DNA of 64,000 bases from contig NZ_CP061309.1 of NCBI RefSeq assembly GCF_018687955.1, positions 186,001 through 250,000 of the forward strand, written 5' to 3'. Shown here piece after piece: positions 18,226 to 26,651 of this stretch; position 1 is the first letter of the stretch; each line of letters opens with the position of its first letter. The notes beneath the pieces were generated by a model. The model saw only the letters and a list, made by a program, of their open reading frames with translations. It made no database searches and was not told the DNA's origin. Made by a program: the position numbers and the translations under genes. This DNA comes from Polynucleobacter ibericus. Lineage in GTDB: Bacteria > Pseudomonadota > Gammaproteobacteria > Burkholderiales > Burkholderiaceae.

Positions 18226-18549
18226 ATGGCAATCGCCAAGAAAAAACCTGCTGCAAAGAAACCAGCTGCTAAGAAAAAAGTAGCCGCTAAGCGTCCAGCT
18301 GCTAAAAAAGTAGCTAAGAAGCGTCCTGCTGCTAAAAAAGTTGCTGCTAAAAAGCCAGCTGCTAAAAAAGTAGCTAAGAAGCGTCCAGCTGCTAAAAAAG
18401 CTGCTGCTAAGCGTCCTGCTGCTAAAAAAGTAGCTAAGAAGCGTCCAGCTGCTAAAAAAGCTGCTGCTAAGCGTCCAGCTGCTAAAAAAGCTGCTGCTAA
18501 GCGTCCAGCTGCTAAAAAAGTAGCTCGTAAAGTAGCAAAAAAAAAGTAA
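18226..18549 (+). CDS. Histone H1-like Lys/Ala-rich DNA-binding protein
   Basis: A 107-residue protein made almost wholly of Lys, Ala, Pro, Arg and Val in PAAKK-type repeats, like the C-terminal tail of eukaryotic H1 and the H1-like nucleoid proteins common in Burkholderiales. It should bind DNA non-specifically and help compact the nucleoid. The start has a good AAGGAG 7 nt upstream. The frame stops at TAA (18547) just after a run of nine A. The next frame continues the same protein type for 36 more codons (see 18546-18662), so this may be a truncated or slippage-controlled product. Gene function is inferred from composition only. Confidence 0.82.
   Translation: MAIAKKKPAAKKPAAKKKVAAKRPAAKKVAKKRPAAKKVAAKKPAAKKVAKKRPAAKKAAAKRPAAKKVAKKRPAAKKAAAKRPAAKKAAAKRPAAKKVARKVAKKK
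18296..18520 (+). repeat. Tandem 60-bp (2 x 30-bp) coding repeats in the histone-like gene
   Basis: Units of the type GCTGCTAAAAAAGTAGCTAAG alternate with CGTCCAGCTGCTAAAAAAGC in register every 30 bp, with about three near-identical 60-bp copies and a further partial one. Single-base differences (T/A in CGTCCT versus CGTCCA, GTAGCT versus GCTGCT) separate the copies. The repeat number sets the length of the basic tail and could change by recombination or slippage. Confidence 0.85.
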
Positions 18550-18662
18550 GTAAGCCTGCTGCGAAGAAAGCGGGCGCTGTAGTAAAAAAGCCCGCGGCTA
18601 AGAAAGCTGCAATAGCAACAACCGCCGCTGCTTGGCCCTTCCCAACTGGCACACGTCCTTAA
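18546..18662 (+). other. Frameshifted C-terminal extension of the histone-like gene
   Basis: One frame over from the end of the 107-residue product, codons from 18552 read KPAAKKAGAVVKKPAAKK and then IATTAAAWPFPTGTRP before TAA at 18660-18662. This is the same composition as the gene before it, with a non-repetitive ending that resembles tails of H1-like proteins in related bacteria (from memory). Adding one A to the A9 run at 18537-18545 joins the frames and gives a 145-residue protein. It is either a real frameshift, a programmed or transcriptional slippage, or a sequencing error. Confidence 0.75.
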
Positions 18663-18682
18663 TCAGACGGGTGTTACTAGAA

Positions 18683-18709
18683 GGGGTCTCTCACGAGACC
18701 CCTTTTTTT
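18683..18709 (+). terminator. Intrinsic terminator after the histone-like gene
   Basis: Perfect 8-bp stem GGGGTCTC (18683-18690) / GAGACCCC (18695-18702) with a TCAC loop, followed by T7. Its place just after the shifted-frame stop at 18662 supports the longer histone-like reading frame as the original gene end. Confidence 0.92.
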
Positions 18710-18760
18710 ATTTCTAAATTTGAAATGAGTAATCCTAGAAAGATCTGGGATCGTTTGGGA

Positions 18761-19720
18761 TTAAAAGTTAAAACCAAACGCTGCTTTGAAATGTTCAGCG
18801 ATCTGATCTTTGCTCAATTGGTGGTTTTGTGGTCCTTGATGGGTAATCTTGATAGATCCCAACAGGCTGGCCAAACGACCAGTAGTTTCCCAGTCCATGC
18901 CATTTTCTAGGCCAAACAGTAATCCACCGCGAAATGCATCACCGCAACCAGTTGGATCAACTACTTTTGCTGCTGGTACCGGTGGAATGGCAATGCATTT
19001 ACCTTCATAGTAAATATCAGCACCTTCGGCGCCTTTGGTAACGATGAGTGCCTTCACGCGCTCCGCTACTTTTGCCAGGCTTAAACCTGTTCTTTGCGAA
19101 AGCATCTCTCCTTCGTAATCATTTACCGCCAAGTAACTCGCAATATCCACTAGCTCCAGAAGTTCTGGGCCGTTAAACATCGGCAAACCCTGGCCTGGAT
19201 CAAAGATAAATGGAATATTGGCATCAGCCAATTGATGGCAGTGTTCCCACATCCCTTGGCGACCATCGGGTGCAACAATCCCGAGCTTGGCCGATCCCTT
19301 TGCGTTCTTACTGCGTTCTGCTACAACAGCGGAAACTTGATTGAGATGAGATTCCCCCATCGCGCCCGGATGAAAAGCGGTGATCTGATTATTGGCCTGA
19401 TCAGTGGTAATCATGGCTTGTGCGGTAAAAGCATTGTCGATCTGGCGAATATGGCTTGCATCAATTTTGAGTTGCTCAAGACGACTCAGGTAAGGTGCAG
19501 CATCCCCGCCGACGGTAGCCATGATGATGGGATCGCCGCCCAAAAGATTGAGGTTGTAAGCAATATTGCCGGCGCAACCACCATACTCTCGTCGCATTGT
19601 TGGTACCAAGAAGGCCACATTGAGGATATGAATCTGTTCGGGCAGGATTTGATCGGCAAATTTGCCTTCAAAGTTCATGATGGTGTCGTAGGCGATAGAG
19701 CCACAAATCAAGCTAGCCAT
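18761..19720 (-). CDS. PfkB-family carbohydrate/adenosine kinase-like protein
   Basis: A 319-residue ribokinase-fold sugar or nucleoside kinase. It starts MASLICGSIAYDTI and has YGGCAGNIAYNLNLLGG (PfkB signature 1) and the C-terminal VDPTGCGDAFRGGLLFGL (signature 2) with the catalytic Asp in GCGDAF. The N-terminal region resembles adenosine kinase-like members, but the substrate cannot be fixed from sequence. It is the last gene of a leftward run with prmA, accC, accB and aroQ upstream. It converges on the histone-like gene. Confidence 0.85.
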   Translation of the reverse strand: MASLICGSIAYDTIMNFEGKFADQILPEQIHILNVAFLVPTMRREYGGCAGNIAYNLNLLGGDPIIMATVGGDAAPYLSRLEQLKIDASHIRQIDNAFTAQAMITTDQANNQITAFHPGAMGESHLNQVSAVVAERSKNAKGSAKLGIVAPDGRQGMWEHCHQLADANIPFIFDPGQGLPMFNGPELLELVDIASYLAVNDYEGEMLSQRTGLSLAKVAERVKALIVTKGAEGADIYYEGKCIAIPPVPAAKVVDPTGCGDAFRGGLLFGLENGMDWETTGRLASLLGSIKITHQGPQNHQLSKDQIAEHFKAAFGFNF

Positions 19721-19762
19721 AAATTACTTTCTGTAAGGGGTAGATGGTGGGAATGAATCAAT

Positions 19763-21292
19763 TTAGGGATAAAGCACTCGAACGCGATAGCCAGCAGCAT
19801 TCGGTGGCAATGCAATAGGTAATTCAACTTGAAGCATTTCGCCAGAAGGAATACCTCTTTTTAAAAAATCAGGATGTGTCTCTTGCCAAGCTTCGGGTAA
19901 CCAATCTTGTGGAGTGAATTGCAAAGATTTGATTTCGGATTCTTCTGCATCAGTCAAAGAAATTTCTAAATTGGGAGCTAAAACTGCAATCGCAAGACGA
20001 TTTTGTATCTCAACTTGCAGCAGAGATTGATTTGCAGCGTTTTTAAGCCCTTCTCGCGCATTTTCTGGTGCAAGTGTGGCTGAGATTATTTTCCACGCGG
20101 AAAAATCGCTCACGGTGCGATCTAGACATCCTAGTGCACGACAAAGTTTCGCATCAATACTTTGTAATAAATGAAAAGCACGCACAGAAATTGGATTCGA
20201 TGTGCCGTCTACTTGTGGCGCCAATGCTGGTAGCAATGAATTTCTAGAGAGATGCTCTCCAAAAACAAGTAACACCAGTAATAGCAGCGTGTAGAGGGCT
20301 AACTTAAGACTTTTTTTTTGAGCAGGTGCAGCAAATGGCGTGTCTTCATTGCTTGGCTGCTGCTGGGTTAGGGTGCCATGCAGGCAAACCCATCCCTCAC
20401 TCTCTTTCCAGACGGAAAGTTTGAGCCATTGGCTATAGGTGGCAATCACCTCTTCCGCTTGGCGAGCGAGCACTCCCGATAAAACAATTCTTCCGCCTGC
20501 TTTTATCTTGTTAACGAGTGCGGGGGCGAGAACTTGTAGTGGGTTTGCCAAAATATTGGCCATCACGATGTCGTATTTGGTTTCTGCAGCAAGTTCTGGA
20601 GCGTTTTCGTTGGGGAGAACAAAGCGAATAACAGTGTTATTAATTTCTGCATTGCTCCGTGCTGCAACCATCGCCTGAGGATCAATATCAGTCCCAATTA
20701 CCGGGGTGCAACCCAGTTTTGCAGCGGCAATTGCCAAAATTCCTGAGCCGCAGCCGTAGTCGAGCAGGCTTTGATTCTGTAAATTATTTTGTTGCTCAAG
20801 CCACAGTAGGCATAAGTGGGTAGTAGGGTGACTGCCTGTACCAAATGCGAGCCCTGGATCAACAGCGAGACAAATCGCATTAGGATCGGTAGGTGCATCG
20901 TGCCAAGAGGGCACTACCCAAATTCGTTCGCCAATTTGAATAGGAGCAAATTGGCTTTGCGTCAGCCTTACCCAATCCTGCTCTTCAACGATTTTCTCTT
21001 GCGGGGAACTTAGATGAAAACCAGCTTCTTTGAGTGATGCAAGTAAATCAGGAATAAATTCTGCGCTAGCTGAAGCATCTATATCAGGATTAAAGAGAGC
21101 AGTAACTGCTGATCTATCCCATGCCTGCACTTCTGGTGAAAGACCGGGCTCACCATAAAGTGGATTTTCATCGTAGCCACCAGCAGCGTCGTCTTCAACA
21201 GTGACGGACAGGGCGCCCAAATCCAAAAGCGCATCACCCAAAGGTTCAGCGGTTTCAGCAGCTACCGTGAATACTAGTTCACGATAAGACAT
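19763..21292 (-). CDS. prmA: Ribosomal protein L11 methyltransferase PrmA fused to a DUF3426 membrane domain
   Basis: A 509-residue fusion. Residues 1 to about 310 are PrmA, which trimethylates ribosomal protein L11: DPGLAFGTGSHPTT (145-158), the SAM-binding DYGCGSGILAIAAAKLG (178-194), and NILANPL (246-252). After a short linker (about 311-327), a basic stretch and a hydrophobic segment (about 331-345) lead into a C-terminal part that resembles DUF3426. In relatives prmA is followed by a separate zinc-ribbon plus DUF3426 gene; here the two are in one frame and the zinc ribbon is gone. The fusion would anchor the methyltransferase in the membrane with the DUF3426 part outside. The domain name for the C-terminal part is from general pattern and context. 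Confidence 0.88.
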   Translation of the reverse strand: MSYRELVFTVAAETAEPLGDALLDLGALSVTVEDDAAGGYDENPLYGEPGLSPEVQAWDRSAVTALFNPDIDASASAEFIPDLLASLKEAGFHLSSPQEKIVEEQDWVRLTQSQFAPIQIGERIWVVPSWHDAPTDPNAICLAVDPGLAFGTGSHPTTHLCLLWLEQQNNLQNQSLLDYGCGSGILAIAAAKLGCTPVIGTDIDPQAMVAARSNAEINNTVIRFVLPNENAPELAAETKYDIVMANILANPLQVLAPALVNKIKAGGRIVLSGVLARQAEEVIATYSQWLKLSVWKESEGWVCLHGTLTQQQPSNEDTPFAAPAQKKSLKLALYTLLLLVLLVFGEHLSRNSLLPALAPQVDGTSNPISVRAFHLLQSIDAKLCRALGCLDRTVSDFSAWKIISATLAPENAREGLKNAANQSLLQVEIQNRLAIAVLAPNLEISLTDAEESEIKSLQFTPQDWLPEAWQETHPDFLKRGIPSGEMLQVELPIALPPNAAGYRVRVLYP

Positions 21293-21310
21293 GAGGTACT
21301 CGCATCAAAA

Positions 21311-22675
21311 TTAAGGCTTACCGCGACTTGCAGCTTGCTCTTCTAGGCGATGCTCCAAGTAGTGAATGCTCGTGCCACCTTCAATAAAGTTCGGATCGAG
21401 CATGAGTTCACGATGCAGCGGGACATTGGTTGTAATGCCATCAATCACCATCTCGGAGAGTGCAATTTGCATGCGGCGAATAGCTTGCTCACGGGTATTG
21501 CCGTAAGAGATCAATTTGCCAATCATGGAGTCATAGTTTGATGGAACAACATAGCCGCTATAGGCATGTGAGTCTACTCGAATGCCGGGGCCACCAGGCA
21601 TGTGAAATGAACCAATTTTGCCTGGGCTCGGGGTGAACTTAAATGGATCTTCAGCATTAAGACGGCATTCAATGGCGTGGCCACGGAAAATAATGTCTTT
21701 TTGGCGATAACTTAATCTTAAGCCGGCTGCAATTCGAATCTGTTCTTGAACAATATCTACACCGGTAATCATTTCGGTAACCGGATGCTCTACCTGAACG
21801 CGGGTATTCATTTCAATAAAGAAAAATTCACCGTTTTCATAGAGGAATTCAAACGTGCCAGCCCCTCGGTAACCAATCTTGCGACAGGCTTCAGCGCAGC
21901 GCTCGCCAATTTTGGCAATCAAGCGACGATCAATGCCAGGAGCAGGCGCCTCTTCAATTACTTTTTGGTGGCGACGTTGCATAGAGCAGTCACGCTCGCC
22001 CAGCCAAATGGCGTTGCCATGAGTGTCAGCCAAAATCTGAATTTCTACGTGGCGAGGTTTTTCTAAAAACTTCTCCATGTAGACCTCGGGATTACCAAAA
22101 GCACGGCCAGCCTCTTCTTTAGTCATATTGACAGCGTTGAGGAGCGCGGCTTCGGTATGAACAACGCGCATACCGCGACCACCACCACCACCAGCGGCTT
22201 TGATGATGACCGGGTAACCTACTTTTTTGGCAGTTGCGATGATTTCTTTTGGATTATCAGGAAGCGCACCCTCTGATCCAGGAACACAAGGCACACCCGC
22301 TTTAATCATCGCGCGCTTTGCAGAAACCTTGTCGCCCATCAGACGAATAGATGCGGCAGTTGGCCCAATAAAGGCAAAACCAGACTTTTCAACACGTTCA
22401 GCAAAGTCGGCATTCTCAGAGAGAAAGCCATAACCAGGGTGAATCGCTTCTGCATCGGTAACTTCTGCTGCAGAAATAATGGCTGGCATATTGAGATAGC
22501 TCAACGGGGATGGTGCTGGCCCAATGCATACAGCTTCATCGGCAAGCTTTACATATTTCGCTTCTTTATCTGCTGTGGAATACACCACAACAGTTTTAAT
22601 TCCCAACTCGCGGCATGCGCGTTGGATGCGGAGAGCAATTTCTCCCCGATTGGCAATCAGAATCTTATCGAACAT
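21311..22675 (-). CDS. accC: Acetyl-CoA carboxylase, biotin carboxylase subunit
   Basis: A 454-residue ATP-grasp enzyme that carboxylates the biotin on AccB, the first half of malonyl-CoA synthesis. It begins [17 protein letters not shown] and has the ATP-binding glycine loop [12 protein letters not shown] (about 160-171), the biotin carboxylase signature [16 protein letters not shown], and the GLGERDCS-like stretch [14 protein letters not shown]. It lies between accB upstream and prmA 18 bp downstream. The order accB-accC-prmA is usual for this group. Confidence 0.98.
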   Translation of the reverse strand: MFDKILIANRGEIALRIQRACRELGIKTVVVYSTADKEAKYVKLADEAVCIGPAPSPLSYLNMPAIISAAEVTDAEAIHPGYGFLSENADFAERVEKSGFAFIGPTAASIRLMGDKVSAKRAMIKAGVPCVPGSEGALPDNPKEIIATAKKVGYPVIIKAAGGGGGRGMRVVHTEAALLNAVNMTKEEAGRAFGNPEVYMEKFLEKPRHVEIQILADTHGNAIWLGERDCSMQRRHQKVIEEAPAPGIDRRLIAKIGERCAEACRKIGYRGAGTFEFLYENGEFFFIEMNTRVQVEHPVTEMITGVDIVQEQIRIAAGLRLSYRQKDIIFRGHAIECRLNAEDPFKFTPSPGKIGSFHMPGGPGIRVDSHAYSGYVVPSNYDSMIGKLISYGNTREQAIRRMQIALSEMVIDGITTNVPLHRELMLDPNFIEGGTSIHYLEHRLEEQAASRGKP

Positions 22676-22740
22676 GTCGGCTCTGAGTTAAGTAACGGTG
22701 AATTGGAATTGATCTAAATGCAATCAAGGGTGATTGTTGA

Positions 22741-23208
22741 TTAAGCAATGATGAAAAGTGGCTGGTCAAATTCGACGCCTTGACCGTTTTCACAGAGAAT
22801 TTCTTTGACCACGCCAGCATACTCAGATTCAATCTCATTGAGTAGCTTCATCGCTTCAATGATGCAAAGTGTTTGACCGACTTTTACGGTATCACCAATA
22901 TTGACGAAGTTTGGGGACTCTGGATTTGGGGCGCGGTAGAAAGTGCCTACCATCGGAGAGCGTGCTACAGAACCTGTTTCAACAGCAGGCGCCTCAACGG
23001 CTGGTGCCGCTGGATTCGGAGCGCTAGCGACGGGTGTAGCTTGCATAGCTTGAGCTGGTGCGGGGTTGGCATAAATCACCTGACCGGCCGGGGCTGGGGA
23101 GCCGGCATTCACAATGCGAACGCGATCTTCACCTTCATTTACCTCTAATTCTGAAATACCTGATTCAGAGACTAGGTCGATCAAGGTTTTAAGTTTTCTC
23201 AGATCCAT
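22741..23208 (-). CDS. accB: Biotin carboxyl carrier protein of acetyl-CoA carboxylase
   Basis: A 155-residue BCCP. The C-terminal biotinyl domain carries the biotinylation motif EAMKL with the modified Lys at about 121. Residues 37-80 form a flexible Pro/Ala linker that lets the biotin arm swing between AccC and the carboxyltransferase. [16 protein letters not shown] is the canonical start. It lies 37 bp downstream of aroQ and is followed by accC after 65 bp, so the three are probably one operon. Confidence 0.97.
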   Translation of the reverse strand: MDLRKLKTLIDLVSESGISELEVNEGEDRVRIVNAGSPAPAGQVIYANPAPAQAMQATPVASAPNPAAPAVEAPAVETGSVARSPMVGTFYRAPNPESPNFVNIGDTVKVGQTLCIIEAMKLLNEIESEYAGVVKEILCENGQGVEFDQPLFIIA

Positions 23209-23245
23209 ACGAGTGCTTCCTCTCTTGTAATTCTTTTAAATAATG

Positions 23246-23695
23246 TTATTTCTGTAAACGAGTAATGGCTGCTTGCAGTGCTAATTCGTAACCAATGGCG
23301 CCAAGACCACAAATCACTCCAGTTGCAATATCGGACAGGTAGGAGTGCTTACGAAATTCTTCGCGTTGATGAATATTGGATAAGTGGATTTCTATAAAAG
23401 GAATGGCTACCCCAGCCAGAACATCCCGTAAGGCAACACTAGTGTGTGTAAAGGCGCCTGGATTGATGATGATGAAATCAACCCCTTCTTGTTTTGCCTT
23501 TTGAATTCGATCAATTAGCTCGCCTTCATGGTTGCTTTGATAGGTACTTAGCTCTACTGATTGTGCTTTTGCAAGCTCACCGAGCTTGTAGTGGATGTCT
23601 TCTAGGGTGGTTTTACCGTAAACATCAGGTTCACGGGTTCCTAATAAGTTGAGATTTGGGCCCTGAATTACGAGAATTGAAGCTTTTTTCGACAT
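23246..23695 (-). CDS. aroQ: 3-dehydroquinate dehydratase, type II
   Basis: A 149-residue type II dehydroquinase, third step of the shikimate pathway. The N-terminal motif [18 protein letters not shown] carries the active-site lid Arg and Tyr. [18 protein letters not shown] and [14 protein letters not shown] are the substrate-binding and catalytic His regions. It starts the leftward aroQ-accB-accC-prmA group. The 228 bp upstream are AT-rich, carry no gene, and presumably hold its promoter, though I cannot place one with confidence. Confidence 0.97.
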   Translation of the reverse strand: MSKKASILVIQGPNLNLLGTREPDVYGKTTLEDIHYKLGELAKAQSVELSTYQSNHEGELIDRIQKAKQEGVDFIIINPGAFTHTSVALRDVLAGVAIPFIEIHLSNIHQREEFRKHSYLSDIATGVICGLGAIGYELALQAAITRLQK

Positions 23696-23923
23696 AGATC
23701 CCTATTTTTAGAGGCAGTTAAGCGTAAATTGCTAAATTACTTCATGCTTGATTGCTTATGAAGGAAGTATACCTTTTTTAAAGACTAGTAGAGGCTAAAA
23801 AATACCCTAAAAATTGGATTTTTTTCAACTTTTAGATGCAGATGCTGAAAAATACTGGCTTATTGCTTAATAATTAGGCATAAATGAATCAATAGATATT
23901 CTATAAATATACGTTAAAAATTA

Positions 23924-24451
23924 TTATAAAGCCGATTTAATCGCACTTCTGATGTCATCTTCGCTTATCTTTCCTAATTTGCTGTAAGTTGCCTTACCTT
24001 TAGCATTGATGATGATGGTGTAGGGAAGTGCGCCTTGAGAATTTCCCAGCTGCTTGGAAAGATTGCTGCCCTCGAGTCCGCCGATCACAATCGGATAGGA
24101 AACAGGTGTATTTGAGAGAAATTCACGAATATTAGAGGGTGAATCGATGCCAATGCCAACAAATAAGACATTTTGCCGCAAAAACTCTTGCTGAAGCTTG
24201 TCTAAAGTGGGCATTTCTTCTACGCAAGGGGGGCACCAGGAGGCCCAAAAGTTCACTACAAGGACTTTCCCCTGCCATTTTTCAGTATCGACCGTTTTTC
24301 CATCTGGACTTTGCCAAGAATTCGCAAAAAATGCTTTTACAGCGGGGTCGCTAGCTAAGCCAGTTTTATAAATCCATTGCGAGGTCAGCACCCCCGCAAG
24401 GAGAGCTAAAAGACTAATTGCGACGATGATGATCCATTGTCTGCGGTTCAT
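23924..24451 (-). CDS. TlpA-like thioredoxin family protein, membrane anchored
   Basis: A 175-residue thiol-disulfide protein. An N-terminal membrane anchor or signal (about residues 5-24) is followed by a periplasmic thioredoxin fold with the redox site WASWCPPC (Cys73 and Cys76), as in TlpA/ResA proteins that reduce apocytochrome c or other extracytoplasmic thiols. An earlier ATG would add eight residues, but the ATG at 24451 has GAAGGAGTT just before it and is chosen. It is divergent from mpl with 26 bp between starts. The reduced partner is unknown. Confidence 0.88.
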   Translation of the reverse strand: MNRRQWIIIVAISLLALLAGVLTSQWIYKTGLASDPAVKAFFANSWQSPDGKTVDTEKWQGKVLVVNFWASWCPPCVEEMPTLDKLQQEFLRQNVLFVGIGIDSPSNIREFLSNTPVSYPIVIGGLEGSNLSKQLGNSQGALPYTIIINAKGKATYSKLGKISEDDIRSAIKSAL

Positions 24452-24477
24452 TGCAACTCCTTCGCTAAAATTCATTC

Positions 24478-25878
24478 ATGCATATACATATCTTGGGCAT
24501 TTGCGGTACTTTCATGGGCGGCATTGCCGCCATTGCTAGACAAGCTGGACATCGCGTTACGGGTTGCGATGCCAACGTGTATCCACCAATGAGTACGCAG
24601 CTTGAAGCTCAAGGCATTGAACTGATCGAGGGATTCTCGCCCGATCAATTATCTCAGTTTGAGACCATGCCTGATTTATTTGTGATTGGCAATGTGGTCT
24701 CTCGGGGCAATCCTTTAATGGAGGCAATTCTCAATCAAGGGCTGCCGTATATTTCTGGGCCGCAGTGGTTGGGTGAGCAAGTCTTGTACGGAAGGCATGT
24801 TCTAGCTGTGGCTGGTACACATGGCAAGACAACTACCTCGGCGATGCTGACTTGGATTTTGGAATTCAATGGCTATCAGCCTGGATATTTGATTGGTGGC
24901 GTTCCGCTCAATTTCACAGTCTCTGCGCGTTTGGGGCAGAGTAAATATTTTGTCATTGAAGCTGATGAATACGACACTGCTTTCTTTGATAAGCGCAGTA
25001 AGTTCGTGCATTACCGACCACGTACGGCCTTACTAAATAATTTAGAGTTTGATCACGCCGATATTTTTGCTGACCTTGCGGCGATCGAAACACAATTTCA
25101 TCATTTAGTACGCACTGTTCCGGGTGATGGTTTGTTAGTGGTGAATGGCGAAGAGCCGGCGCTATCAAGCGTGATTACTCGTGGTGCATGGGCGCCTGTA
25201 GAGCGCTTTGGTCAAGAGCTGACAAATGAGTGGTCTTTGATCTCTCAAGAGGCTGATGGCTTTATTGTGCGTAAGGGTGGTAATGAAGTGGCCACAGTAA
25301 AGTGGGCGCCTGATTCAGGTGTGATGGGGAGACATAATCAACTCAATGCGCTTGCAGCGATTGCCTCGGCAAATCATATTGGCATCTCTCCAGCAAATGC
25401 CGCCCTGGCATTGGCTGAGTTTAAGAATGTAAAGCGTCGCCTGGAAATGATTGGCGTTGCCAATGAGATTACAGTTTATGACGATTTTGCGCATCACCCA
25501 ACAGCGATCACAACTACTGTTGATGGCTTGCGCCGACGAGTTGGCAAAGCCCGCATCTTGGCGGTATTAGAGCCACGCTCGAATACGATGAAGCTTGGTG
25601 TGATGAAGGCCCAGCTTCCAGGGAGCTTGGAGGCTGCCGACAAAGTTTTTGCTTATGGCGCTAATACTGGTAAAGAATCCTTGGGCTGGGATTTAACTGA
25701 GGTCTTGTCTCCATTAAATGCAGGCGAGCAAAATAAGGCTCATGCTTTTGAAGATCTTGAGAAATTAGTGAGAGCAGTTGCGCAAGAAGCCAAGCCGGGC
25801 GATCACATTTTGGTCATGAGTAATGGCGGTTTTGGCGGAGTGCATCAAAAGATATTGAATGCCATTTCGGCAAAGTAA
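24478..25878 (+). CDS. mpl: UDP-MurNAc:L-Ala-gamma-D-Glu-meso-DAP ligase (murein peptide ligase)
   Basis: A 466-residue Mur ligase family enzyme that attaches the recycled tripeptide to UDP-MurNAc, the later step of the same recycling route that uses AmpD. The N-terminus MHIHILGICGTFMGG is Mpl-type, followed by the ATP loop AGTHGKTTT (about 112-120) and the central VIEADEYDTAFFDKRSKF. The C-terminal motif DDFAHHPTAI is the typical Mur ligase signature. No Shine-Dalgarno sequence is visible in the 26 bp upstream. Confidence 0.96.
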   Translation: MHIHILGICGTFMGGIAAIARQAGHRVTGCDANVYPPMSTQLEAQGIELIEGFSPDQLSQFETMPDLFVIGNVVSRGNPLMEAILNQGLPYISGPQWLGEQVLYGRHVLAVAGTHGKTTTSAMLTWILEFNGYQPGYLIGGVPLNFTVSARLGQSKYFVIEADEYDTAFFDKRSKFVHYRPRTALLNNLEFDHADIFADLAAIETQFHHLVRTVPGDGLLVVNGEEPALSSVITRGAWAPVERFGQELTNEWSLISQEADGFIVRKGGNEVATVKWAPDSGVMGRHNQLNALAAIASANHIGISPANAALALAEFKNVKRRLEMIGVANEITVYDDFAHHPTAITTTVDGLRRRVGKARILAVLEPRSNTMKLGVMKAQLPGSLEAADKVFAYGANTGKESLGWDLTEVLSPLNAGEQNKAHAFEDLEKLVRAVAQEAKPGDHILVMSNGGFGGVHQKILNAISAK

Positions 25879-25914
25879 AAAGCAATAATAAAAAGTAAAT
25901 ATAGAAAGCAAAAA

Positions 25915-26649
25915 ATGGGCGATAGATTAAAAGATAAAGTAGCCATCATTACCGGCGCCGCCAAAGGTATTGGCTTTGCTACCGCCCAGCGCTTTGGACA
26001 AGAGGGTGCTAAGGTCATCATTGCCGATATCAGCCCAGAAGCTGTGAATACGGCCGCTGCACAAATACCTAATGCAGAAGGTTACGCCATGAATGTGACT
26101 GATCGCGCGAGCATTCAGTCCGTTGTAGATCATGTCATGCAAAAACACGGGCGTATTGATATCTTGATTAATAACGCTGGTATTACACAGGATGCGCGCT
26201 TAGTAAAGATGACTGAGGCGCAGTTTGATACGGTAATTGATGTCAACCTCAAGGGTGTCTTTAATTGCACCCAATTAGTCGTACCTCATATGCTAGAAGC
26301 AGGCTCTGGCGCAGTGGTGAACGCATCCAGCGTAGTAGGTCTTTATGGCAATTTTGGCCAAACCAATTACTCGGCTACCAAGTTTGGGGTCATTGGCTTT
26401 ACCAAGACATGGGCGCGTGAGCTAGGTCCCAAAGGGATTCGAGTTAATGCCGTATGCCCAGGCTTCATTGCCACTGAAATGGTCAAGGCGATGCCAGAAA
26501 ATATTTTGCAAGACATTGAAAAGCGCAGTTGGCTTGGACGTCTAGGTACCCCTACTGAAATGGCCAATGTGTACTTATTCTTAGCCAGCGATGAAGCCAG
26601 CTATGTTAATGGAGTGGCATTAGAGGCCAGCGGCGGGATCTCGCTCTAA
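25915..26649 (+). CDS. FabG-like short-chain dehydrogenase/reductase
   Basis: A 244-residue classical [11 protein letters not shown] (13-20) is the cofactor loop, NNAG lies at about 86, and the catalytic Ser/Tyr/Lys occur in the SSVVG and YSATK stretches (Tyr about 153, Lys about 157). The 3-oxoacyl-ACP reductase similarity is strong, but the main fabG normally sits in the fab cluster, so this may be a paralogue used for polyhydroxyalkanoate or other acyl-CoA reduction. It lies 36 bp after mpl and 2 bp before the next gene. Confidence 0.85.
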   Translation: MGDRLKDKVAIITGAAKGIGFATAQRFGQEGAKVIIADISPEAVNTAAAQIPNAEGYAMNVTDRASIQSVVDHVMQKHGRIDILINNAGITQDARLVKMTEAQFDTVIDVNLKGVFNCTQLVVPHMLEAGSGAVVNASSVVGLYGNFGQTNYSATKFGVIGFTKTWARELGPKGIRVNAVCPGFIATEMVKAMPENILQDIEKRSWLGRLGTPTEMANVYLFLASDEASYVNGVALEASGGISL

Positions 26650-26651
26650 GC

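Noticed and set aside
23696..23923. AT-rich 228-bp gap upstream of aroQ as a possible mobile or RNA element
   Set aside because: No inverted repeat, no ORF and no RNA fold that I can recognise; probably just promoter region.
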